From positions 930,001-994,000 of the forward strand of contig NZ_JBBODF010000001.1 of NCBI RefSeq assembly GCF_038002825.1: 64,000 bases of DNA, written 5' to 3'. The DNA is from Paenibacillus sp. FSL H8-0048 (lineage in GTDB: Bacteria; Bacillota; Bacilli; Paenibacillales; Paenibacillaceae). Made by a program: the position numbers and the translations under genes. The notes under the pieces were generated by a model. It saw only the letters and a list, made by a program, of their open reading frames with translations. It was not told where the DNA came from and searched no databases. Below are positions 35,706 to 42,684 of the stretch, in pieces. Position 1 is the first letter of the stretch. Each line of letters starts with the position of its first letter.

Positions 35706-36612
35706 CCGCATGAATATAATGAATTGTCTCAAAAGCAGCAAGGTCATCCGAACGGTTACCGAAGAACCGGTCCTGGATGGCTTCCGGGGACAGGTGCTCG
35801 TAGACCAGCAGACCGGCCTCAGCCAGCAACTGCTCCATCTCCGCGTAAGAAAAACAGGATTGCATGGGTTCGCCGCCGGCGGCAGCCAGCTGAACCATTT
35901 TGCCAACCCGGCCAGACAAGCCCTGCTCCTCCCATAGCCGCTCATCTGCATAATCCAGCACGATGGAGCTTCCGGCAGGCAGATTCGCGAACAATGCGCT
36001 GATCAAGCGGGCGTTCTCCTCCTTGGTGAGGTAGTAGGATACCCCCAGGAGGCTGAATAGGGTTAAGGCATCAGGATCGAACCCCTGTGCGAGCAGACTG
36101 GGATAAGCGAATCCGCCCGTAAAGTCCATGGGAACAAGATGAAGATTGCCGGGAACCGCAAGCTGTGCTTCCTTAAGCCTCTGCTGTTTGGATGCCTGGG
36201 TAGCAGGAGCGTCCACTTCAAAGATCTCCAGCTGCTCCCCTAGTTCAGGATAACGGTAGGCAAAGCTGTCCAGCCCCGCACCAAGAATTACATACTGCTT
36301 CAGCCCAAGACTCATCTCATGCAGCACTATGCTCTCACAGTAGGCAGCACGTGCCAGCGGTGTGGGGGATAACTGAACCTGGACAATCCATCTCAAGATG
36401 GCTTCAGGATCATCCGGGTATTTCTCCGCAATCTCAGGATTGAAGAACGTAATCCCTTGCACCATATTCCTGCGGATGTCCGCGAACTCCTGCGGTGATA
36501 TCAGCTTCTGTGCGACATAATCATCGATGATCTTCGGACTGTCAAATTGACTGTGATATGCGCGGCCAAATGCGGACACTAAGGCAGTTATGCTGGACTT
36601 GTTCTGCTTCAT
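35695..36612 (-). CDS. Class I SAM-dependent methyltransferase, leucine carboxyl methyltransferase (LCM) family
   Basis: 305-residue methyltransferase of the LCM/PPM-like group (the TIGR00027 type). The SAM-binding motif is QYVILGAGLDSFAYR, with FEVDAPATQASKQQRL in the expected spacing and VLDYADERLW further on. Such proteins often modify polyketides or other small molecules in actinobacteria and bacilli. I chose the ATG at 36612 (GGAGG 8 nt upstream) over the ATG at 36627. It stands alone and is convergent with the P-loop gene. Confidence 0.85.
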   Translation of the reverse strand: MKQNKSSITALVSAFGRAYHSQFDSPKIIDDYVAQKLISPQEFADIRRNMVQGITFFNPEIAEKYPDDPEAILRWIVQVQLSPTPLARAAYCESIVLHEMSLGLKQYVILGAGLDSFAYRYPELGEQLEIFEVDAPATQASKQQRLKEAQLAVPGNLHLVPMDFTGGFAYPSLLAQGFDPDALTLFSLLGVSYYLTKEENARLISALFANLPAGSSIVLDYADERLWEEQGLSGRVGKMVQLAAAGGEPMQSCFSYAEMEQLLAEAGLLVYEHLSPEAIQDRFFGNRSDDLAAFETIHYIHAVKK

Positions 36613-36743
36613 TGGTGGTTCCTCCATAAAAAATAAGATTCCCCCTGGCCAGGAGAACCTTATTATATACAGAAAATATTAATATGTAAATTATAGCATA
36701 TAAAATATTTTTTGTCAATGATAGATGTTACAATATTTCCTGT

Positions 36744-37379
36744 TTACCCCTGATCTAACGAGCCCATAAGCTGGAAAAAGTATTCGGTCTCATGTGTCTT
36801 GTTAAGACTGTACCATGCATCCAAGGTCGCTGGAGCAAATACCTCTAAGACCCTTAGCACTTCCCTCGCGAATTCCAGCGGAGCGATTCCTGATGCCGTG
36901 ACCAGCTTCCCGCTGACAGCTACAGGCCCATCCTCATGATAAGCTTCCCCTTTATAGCCGGGGCTGACCATTTTCAGGTAATCCAGATTGTTGCTTGTAT
37001 GCGGCACAGCATCCAGATACCCCTTATCCGCCAGCGCCATGGTCGCCCCGCAGATCGCAGCAACAGCCACACCGAGCTTGAGCGCTTCGTGAGCCCTATC
37101 CAAGACCGGCTGATTCTCCGCCTCTCCCCACGTATTGCCTCCAGGTAAAATCAAAAGATCGCCGCTTGCCAAACTGCACTCATCCAGGGTGAGATCCGGC
37201 TGTACCGTCAGTCCGCCCATAGTTGTAACCGATTCATTGGTGGCGGATACTGTGATGACTTTTAAGGGTGCTGTCCCCTTTTTGAAGTACCTTCCTGTGT
37301 TCAGTTCTGCGGCCAAATACCCGTATTCCCAGTCTGACATCGTATTGAATACATATAGATAAGCTTGTCTGTTTTGCAT
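36744..37379 (-). CDS. DJ-1/PfpI family protein (glutamine amidotransferase-like)
   Basis: 211-residue class I glutamine-amidotransferase-like protein. The nucleophile elbow is AAICGATMALAD with Cys110; LLILPGGNTW precedes it. C-terminal features include HEDGPVAVSGKLVTASG, as in PfpI-type members. The family includes glyoxalases, chaperone-like and protease-like proteins; the exact role is unknown. Single gene; upstream is the terminator of the sugar kinase. Confidence 0.85.
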   Translation of the reverse strand: MQNRQAYLYVFNTMSDWEYGYLAAELNTGRYFKKGTAPLKVITVSATNESVTTMGGLTVQPDLTLDECSLASGDLLILPGGNTWGEAENQPVLDRAHEALKLGVAVAAICGATMALADKGYLDAVPHTSNNLDYLKMVSPGYKGEAYHEDGPVAVSGKLVTASGIAPLEFAREVLRVLEVFAPATLDAWYSLNKTHETEYFFQLMGSLDQG

Positions 37380-37420
37380 ATTGCAACTCTCCCATCACTA
37401 TTTGATATAGCCTATTATAG

Positions 37421-37449
37421 TAAAACTCCCCTGACAGACGGTGTCAGGG
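37421..37449 (-). terminator. Rho-independent terminator of the sugar kinase gene
   Basis: Stem CCCTGACA / TGTCAGGG with a 5-nt loop, followed on the minus strand by GAGTTTTAC, 66 bp past the kinase stop. Confidence 0.75.
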
Positions 37450-37514
37450 AAGATCGGGAGAATGGGAAGAATCTACGTTAGCACTTGGGTGGACGCTCCG
37501 CTATTTAAGATAAC

Positions 37515-38900
37515 TCAGCTAGACTCTGCTCTAAGATAAGCACCCGCTTCACTGAAGCTGGGAATCTCCCCGCCGCCGACAGCAGCACAGAGCGCTGCCC
37601 CTACAGCCGCTTCCTCAGCGTGTTCACCAAGCTCAAGCGGTAGCCCGAAGGCAGCTTCTGCCTTGGCGCACAGCACCGGATTCGTCCGCAGCGCATTGCC
37701 GGAGCCTATAAGGCGGCTGAATGTGCCTGCGCCCTGCTGTTCCAGAACTGCCAGGAAGCCGTGCAGTTCATCTACCATTCCTCGCAGAAAAGCATGGACC
37801 AGCCCGCCGGGAGTAAAATTCTCCAGCGTGATTCCTTCCACACTGCCGCGCTTCCCCGGATCTGTCCTTGTCCCCAGGAACTGTGTGTTCACCGTAAGTC
37901 CTGTGCTGCCGCTTCCCGGTACCTCTTCACTGAGCAGCCTGGACATCAGGGAATAGATATCTGTCGGCGCTTCTCCAGTGTATGCGGTAATCAGTTGCCG
38001 GAAGAATCCCTCCAGCAGAGCATAAGACTTGCCGCCGCTCAGGGCTGCACCGACCATCAGCACCCCACCGCCAGGGAACGGGCGTACTTCCATCGCGGAA
38101 GGAGGGTTATCACACTCAGGTACCCAAGCCGAGAGCTGGCTCCCTGTGCCAATGTTCAGCAGCAGAGATTCTCCGGGCTGCGGCACACTCCCCAGGAAGC
38201 TGGCCTGATTATCCCCGAGCGCGGTATACACGGGAATGCCTTGTGATGTGCTACCGATTGCCGTACCGGAGGGTACGACCTGCGGCAATAACGAAGGATC
38301 GATACCGGCAAGACTAATCTCTGTTCTATCGAAATCCCCTATCCTTGGACTGAAGCCCCCGATTCCCGCTGCCTGCGTTGCATCGATCCGCGGCACATCA
38401 CAGTTTGCCAGCCTCATCGCAATGTAGTCAGCAATCGTGCAGAAGCTGACTGCATCTTCCGGGACAAGCTGCCTGCAAATATTAAAGTAATGGGTGGCGA
38501 GTCCGTAGCCGGGAGCTACAGTGTAACCGGTAAGGTCACTGAACTGCTGCGCATAGGTAGGACTGCCAGTCCCTCCGGTGAGCTGTCCCGCCCGTCCGTC
38601 CTGCCAGGTATACAGCGGACCTAGTGCCCTTCCGCTTTTATCCAAATAGACAATCCCATGCATCTGCCCGGTTAAGCCAATGCCCGCTACTTCCGGCTGG
38701 TGCGCCAGCAGACGTTCGAGTAAATGTTCTACCTGCTTCACAATCAATTCCGGGTCCTGCAGCCGCTCACATTCCTGATTCAGACTGAAGGGCAGGCTCG
38801 CATGCGCTTCCGTAAGGCTATGCAGAATCGTCCGCTTCTCCAGATCGTATAGCAGCCCGGAGATGGATGTAGTTCCGATATCTAGTCCGGCCGTAATCAT
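37515..38900 (-). CDS. FGGY-family carbohydrate kinase (sedoheptulokinase-like)
   Basis: About 461-residue sugar kinase with the N-terminal phosphate motif AGLDIGTTSISGLLYD, then GIGLTGQMHGIVYLD, TWQDGRAG, a central ALGDNQASFLGS, and LLNIGTGSQLSAW. The C-terminal adenosine-site region includes RLIGSGNALRTNPVLCAKAEAAFGLPL. It is closest in pattern to sedoheptulokinase/gluconokinase types; substrate not certain. I chose the ATG at 38900 (GAGG 9 nt upstream); ATGs at 38909 and 38972 are alternatives. It is divergent from the SDR gene. Confidence 0.82.
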   Translation of the reverse strand: MITAGLDIGTTSISGLLYDLEKRTILHSLTEAHASLPFSLNQECERLQDPELIVKQVEHLLERLLAHQPEVAGIGLTGQMHGIVYLDKSGRALGPLYTWQDGRAGQLTGGTGSPTYAQQFSDLTGYTVAPGYGLATHYFNICRQLVPEDAVSFCTIADYIAMRLANCDVPRIDATQAAGIGGFSPRIGDFDRTEISLAGIDPSLLPQVVPSGTAIGSTSQGIPVYTALGDNQASFLGSVPQPGESLLLNIGTGSQLSAWVPECDNPPSAMEVRPFPGGGVLMVGAALSGGKSYALLEGFFRQLITAYTGEAPTDIYSLMSRLLSEEVPGSGSTGLTVNTQFLGTRTDPGKRGSVEGITLENFTPGGLVHAFLRGMVDELHGFLAVLEQQGAGTFSRLIGSGNALRTNPVLCAKAEAAFGLPLELGEHAEEAAVGAALCAAVGGGEIPSFSEAGAYLRAESS

Positions 38901-39035
38901 AGGCTCCATCCTCTTCCCTGTTGTATAGCCATATGTTAAGCCTTCGCGAAGGATAGCGTCAACCAGGCGCATAAAACACTAAGAAGCAAAAGATACTAGA
39001 ACAGAGAAAGTATAACTATAAACGGAGGTACATAA

Positions 39036-39794
39036 ATGAGACTTCACAACAAAGTGGCAGTAGTTACCGGGGCGGCGTCAGGGATGGGGAAGGCGATTGC
39101 CGTCCTTTTTGCAAAGGAAGGGGCTAAGGTTGTCGTGGCGGATATTCATCTGGAGGCTGCAGAGACGGTAGCCGGTGACATCAAAGCTGACGGCGGGGAA
39201 GCCATAGCAGTACAAGCGAATGTTGCAGACGAATCTGACATCCAAAATCTGATCGACAGTACTGTCAACACCTATGGCACTGTAGATATTCTGGTGAATA
39301 ATGCGGGAATCATGGATAATTTTGAACCGGCGGGTGAGATTGAGGATGAGAGCTGGGAGCGGGTGCTCGCCGTTAATACAACTTCGGTGATGCGTGCAAC
39401 GCGTAAGGTACTGCCTATTTTTCTGGAAAAACAACACGGTGTAATTATTAACGTTGCCTCGGTAGGCGGTCTGTTCGGTGCCCGGGCCGGTGCGGCTTAT
39501 ACAGCCTCGAAGCATGCGGTTATCGGCTTTACCAAGAATACCGGATTCATGTATGCTGCCAAAGGAATCCGTTGCAATGCGATTGCGCCGGGCGGTGTGG
39601 AGACCAATATTGGTTCTACCATGACCCATATTAATCCTTTTGGCATGGAACGTACACAGCCTGGCATGGCACTAAATCCACGGATGGGCCAGCCCGCTGA
39701 AATCGCACAACTCGCCTTGTTCCTGGCTTCAGAGGAAGCAGGCTTTGTGAATGGAGCAGTCATTACCGCAGACGGCGGGTGGACGGCTTATTAA
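39036..39794 (+). CDS. Short-chain dehydrogenase/reductase (SDR)
   Basis: 252-residue classical SDR: NAD(P) motif TGAASGMG (11-18), NNAG at 88-91, catalytic Ser142 in VASVGG and Y155-TAS-K159. Asp36 after the second strand (VVADIH) favours NAD over NADP. The sequence IAPGGVETNIG and the C-terminal NGAVITADGGWTAY are standard. GGAGG lies 7 nt before the ATG. Single plus-strand gene followed by a palindrome array; substrate unknown. Confidence 0.92.
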   Translation: MRLHNKVAVVTGAASGMGKAIAVLFAKEGAKVVVADIHLEAAETVAGDIKADGGEAIAVQANVADESDIQNLIDSTVNTYGTVDILVNNAGIMDNFEPAGEIEDESWERVLAVNTTSVMRATRKVLPIFLEKQHGVIINVASVGGLFGARAGAAYTASKHAVIGFTKNTGFMYAAKGIRCNAIAPGGVETNIGSTMTHINPFGMERTQPGMALNPRMGQPAEIAQLALFLASEEAGFVNGAVITADGGWTAY

Positions 39795-39902
39795 GCTGAG
39801 GGCCTCAAACGAAATGAAGGGCACTATTGCGAAATAGCACCCTCATTTGCAACCTTTGGGCCAGAGCCAGACGACCAAACGCTGCGGCGTGGCCTGTCCA
39901 AT

Positions 39903-40026
39903 TGTGATCGGTTTTTCGATTACATTCAGCCTACGCGGCGTGCCCTGTCCAATTGTAATCGTTTTATCGATTACATTCAGCCTACGCGGCGTATCCAGTC
40001 CAATTGTAATCGGTTTTTCGATTACA
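39903..40026. repeat. Three palindromes at exact 51-bp pitch (locus D)
   Basis: Units start at 39903, 39954 and 40005. Arms are TGTAATCG and CGATTACA around GTTTTT or similar (unit 1 has TGTGATCG). This is the locus C palindrome with one central base changed, and the pitch is identical. Spacers read CAGCCTACGCGGCGT-type, different from locus C beyond the first few bases. It lies between the convergent SDR and iron-sulfur-type genes. Confidence 0.92.
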
Positions 40027-40073
40027 ATCAGCTCACGAGTCTTCGGCATCCCCAATATGTTCGGCTTTCTCTT

Positions 40074-40113
40074 AAAAAAAGGCCATCTCCCCTCTTCGAG
40101 TAGATGGCCTTTT
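40074..40113 (-). terminator. Rho-independent terminator of the iron-sulfur-type gene
   Basis: Stem AAAAGGCCATCT / AGATGGCCTTTT with a 13-nt loop, and seven Ts on the minus strand, 12 bp after the stop at 40125. On the plus strand it ends in TTTT, so it may act for the SDR transcript too. Confidence 0.88.
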
Positions 40114-40124
40114 ACAAATCTCCT

Positions 40125-40445
40125 TCAGCTCCGAGCATCCTGCACCCTGATATTACTCCCGAACAAGGTGGAATCACTTGTCAGCTTATAGGCCGGATAC
40201 CCGGCCTCTGCTTCGAGCCGCATCACGTCATCGAACAGCAATTCCTGCTGGCGGTCACACAGGAAGGTGAACGGCTCAGTCTGAAACACAATATCGGTCG
40301 GCGAAGGCTCGCTGACTACGCGGATGACCAGCATGCCGTTACAGCCGCAGTCCTCCGTATCATAGAACATTTTGAATTGCCCAGGCTTCCCGGCCAAACT
40401 CTGCTCCAGCCGTTCGCGGGTCATGCTATTAAGCTCAATTTGCAT
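40125..40445 (-). CDS. Iron-sulfur cluster biosynthesis family protein (HesB/YqkB-like)
   Basis: 106-residue protein of the Fe-S_biosyn fold. It has the DCGCNGMLVIRV segment, but lacks the C-terminal C-x-C of A-type carriers (IscA), as in the YqkB-like branch. A true cluster-carrier function is therefore doubtful. GAGGAG is 9 nt before the ATG at 40445; a TTG at 40451 was rejected. It stands alone with its own terminator. Role unknown. Confidence 0.75.
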   Translation of the reverse strand: MQIELNSMTRERLEQSLAGKPGQFKMFYDTEDCGCNGMLVIRVVSEPSPTDIVFQTEPFTFLCDRQQELLFDDVMRLEAEAGYPAYKLTSDSTLFGSNIRVQDARS

Positions 40446-40680
40446 CTGCAATTACTCCTCTCAGGACATTCTGCCCGGTATGCTGTATCTGTAGGCGACA
40501 AGTATAGTCCCTAATCTCCGCAGACCCGTGTGACAGCAGTCACTATGAATGTGAAAATATGACTCTCAGCGCAGCATGCCAAGTCATCGATAAAATCTCC
40601 TTCCTGAATATAACACAGAAACAGGCGCTGCCATAACCCGGCCCGCAGCCTGGAAATGCCAACGCCTGCTCTATTCTGCT

Positions 40681-41448
40681 TCACCCGATCTGCGAACGTA
40701 CGGCTTCCTCCAGGCTTAGCAGCTCTGCTCTGACCTGGACCACCTCACCGATAATGATCATGGCCGGATTGCTGATCTTCATCGCAGCGGCGACCTTGCC
40801 GATATGGCCAAGCGTGCCGGTCACGATCCGTTCGTGCACCGTTGTTCCGTTCTCAATTAATGCAACCGGAGTCTGCGGATCTTTGCCGTGGGCCAGCAGT
40901 TCCTTGCAGATCTCCCCCAGCTTGCTTACACCCATATAAATCACAAGCGTATCTACACTATGGGCCAGTGCATCCCAGCGCAGCGGCGAATCCTGGCTCT
41001 GGCAGCGGCTGCCGGTCACGATGGCGAAGGAAGCCGCCACACCGCGATGGGTCAGCGGAATGCCCGCAGAAGCGGCTGCGCCTACTGCCGAGGTGATTCC
41101 CGGAATCACCTCATAGGGAATACCGGCTGCGGCTGCGGATAACGCTTCTTCCCCGCCCCTGCCGAACACGAACGGGTCGCCGCCTTTCAGCCGGACTACA
41201 TGGCTTCCGGCTGCCGCATGGCGGATCATCAGCCGCTCCGTTGCCTCCTGAGGCATCGAATGCAGACCCGGCGCTTTGCCGCAGTAGATGCGCAGGGCAT
41301 CGCCTCTGGCATAGACCAGCAGCTCCTCATTCACCAGCCGGTCGTACAGAATTACGTCGGCACGTTGAATGCGCCGCAGCGCCTTCAATGTAATCAGCTC
41401 GGGATCGCCTGGACCCGCACCAACAATGGATATGCTGCCCTGCTTCAT
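40681..41448 (-). CDS. cobA: Uroporphyrinogen-III C-methyltransferase
   Basis: 255-residue SUMT that methylates uroporphyrinogen III at C2 and C7 with SAM, making precorrin-2 for siroheme, the cofactor of the nitrite reductase encoded upstream. Motifs: VGAGPGDPELITLKAL near the N-terminus, ILYDRLVN, VRLKGGDPFVFGRGGEE, and IPGITSAVGAAASAGIPLTHRG. The ATG at 41448 overlaps the nirC stop (ATGA) and has GGAG 8 nt upstream; the open frame continues upstream but this extra part overlaps nirC and has no domain sense. Last gene of the nir operon. Confidence 0.93.
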   Translation of the reverse strand: MKQGSISIVGAGPGDPELITLKALRRIQRADVILYDRLVNEELLVYARGDALRIYCGKAPGLHSMPQEATERLMIRHAAAGSHVVRLKGGDPFVFGRGGEEALSAAAAGIPYEVIPGITSAVGAAASAGIPLTHRGVAASFAIVTGSRCQSQDSPLRWDALAHSVDTLVIYMGVSKLGEICKELLAHGKDPQTPVALIENGTTVHERIVTGTLGHIGKVAAAMKISNPAMIIIGEVVQVRAELLSLEEAVRSQIG

Positions 41449-42314
41449 AGGCTTTTCTCCAGGGCAGGTGTGCCCGGGAGCCCCGCTTCTCCGCGTCCCG
41501 GAAGCTCCGCTGCCGCAGAAGCACCAGGTCTGCTGCTTTTTTGCGATAAGTAGAATAGAAGGCCTGTGAACAACAGTCCTCCGGCGAAGTTGCCGAGCAG
41601 CACCGGAATGCCGTTCCAGATCCACCAGTCCGCTATAGTCACATTCGCTCCAAGCATCATCCCCGCCGGAATGACGAAGAAATTGACAACCGTGTGCTCG
41701 AAGCCCTGTCCGAAGAAGGTCAGGATGGGGAGCCACATGGCGAGGATTTTGCCGGAGGTGGATTTCGAGGTCATCGCCATCACTGCACCCAGCGTAACCA
41801 TCCAGTTACAGAGCATTGCCTTGATGAAGGCCAGCCCCAGTCCCTCTGCCCCCAGACTCTGATAAGCCTTCGTCTTCCCTTCACTTGCCGTAATGAGCGT
41901 CTGCACCATGGGGTTCGACAGATCAGTGCCCATCTTCGTAATTGTCAGCCCGTATAATGCGGCATAGACGGCACACCCGATCAAATGCCCGAGAATCACC
42001 CAGAAATAGTTCCCCAGCATGCGCCTGACGGTAGTCTTCTTCTCCAGTACAGCCAGCGGAATCAAGGCGAAGCTGCCGGTAACCAGCTCCAGCCCGAGGA
42101 GAATAATCATCACGAAGCCTACCGGAAAAAGAATCGCGCCCGCCATAGGGATCTTGGTCTGTGCCGCAGCGGTGAAGGCCAGTGTGGTCGCGCATGCCAG
42201 AATGGCACCGCCGAGACTGCCGCGGACAATGAGCTGCATGATGCCCAGTTCTGCTTTGGTTTTTCCCGCTTCAATCATGGAGCCCAGCACTTCGCCTGGT
42301 TTGACATAGTCCAT
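41445..42314 (-). CDS. nirC: Formate/nitrite transporter family protein
   Basis: 289-residue FNT channel with six membrane helices. Typical features are SLGGAILACATTLAF, the GLELVTGSFALIPLAVLEKK loop and KAMLCNWMVTLGAVMAMTSKSTSGKI. The C-terminal 40 residues are Ala/Gly/Pro-rich and probably unstructured. Given its place between nirD and cobA, the substrate is most likely nitrite, although formate channels share the fold. GGGGGAT precedes the ATG. Confidence 0.92.
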   Translation of the reverse strand: MDYVKPGEVLGSMIEAGKTKAELGIMQLIVRGSLGGAILACATTLAFTAAAQTKIPMAGAILFPVGFVMIILLGLELVTGSFALIPLAVLEKKTTVRRMLGNYFWVILGHLIGCAVYAALYGLTITKMGTDLSNPMVQTLITASEGKTKAYQSLGAEGLGLAFIKAMLCNWMVTLGAVMAMTSKSTSGKILAMWLPILTFFGQGFEHTVVNFFVIPAGMMLGANVTIADWWIWNGIPVLLGNFAGGLLFTGLLFYLSQKSSRPGASAAAELPGRGEAGLPGTPALEKSL

Positions 42315-42353
42315 TGATGAATCCCCCTTTATACGTGTCCCTGTATGAATGAA

Positions 42354-42671
42354 TCAGATCGTTAAGTACAAGCTGCCTGTGGCGTGATCGACTTCCACCT
42401 CATAGGTAGTCACATGTCCCGTATCGGGGGCCTGCACCTCACCCGTATGCAGCTCGATCCGCCAGTCATGGAGCGGGCAGTGCACCTTGGAGCCGCAGAC
42501 CATGCCCTCCGAGAGCAGCCCGCCCTTGTGCGGACAACGGTTCTCCACCGCCAGCACCTCTCCGCTGCTTAGCCGGAACAAGGCAATCTCGGTATCGCCT
42601 ACCCGCAATTTACGTGATCCTTTGATATCTACCTCATTCAGGTTGCCGATTAGCAGTTTGGTCATTGTCAT
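42354..42671 (-). CDS. nirD: Nitrite reductase [NAD(P)H] small subunit
   Basis: 105-residue Rieske-type small subunit of assimilatory nitrite reductase. The [2Fe-2S] ligands lie in CPHKGGLLSEG and CPLHDW, both with the C-x-H and C-x2-H pattern. Length is normal for NirD/NasE. AGGAGG is 8 nt before the ATG, and it lies 13 bp after the nirB stop. Confidence 0.93.
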   Translation of the reverse strand: MTMTKLLIGNLNEVDIKGSRKLRVGDTEIALFRLSSGEVLAVENRCPHKGGLLSEGMVCGSKVHCPLHDWRIELHTGEVQAPDTGHVTTYEVEVDHATGSLYLTI

Positions 42672-42684
42672 TTCGGGTTCCTCC

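Noticed and set aside
39843..40055. Minus-strand repeat ORF (VIEKPITIG-type units)
   Set aside because: By-product of the locus D palindromes; no ribosome binding site, and the opposite strand is open as well.
40681..41736. Long cobA start giving 351 residues
   Set aside because: The first 96 residues overlap nirC in another frame; the internal ATG at 41448 has a good ribosome site and an ATGA overlap.
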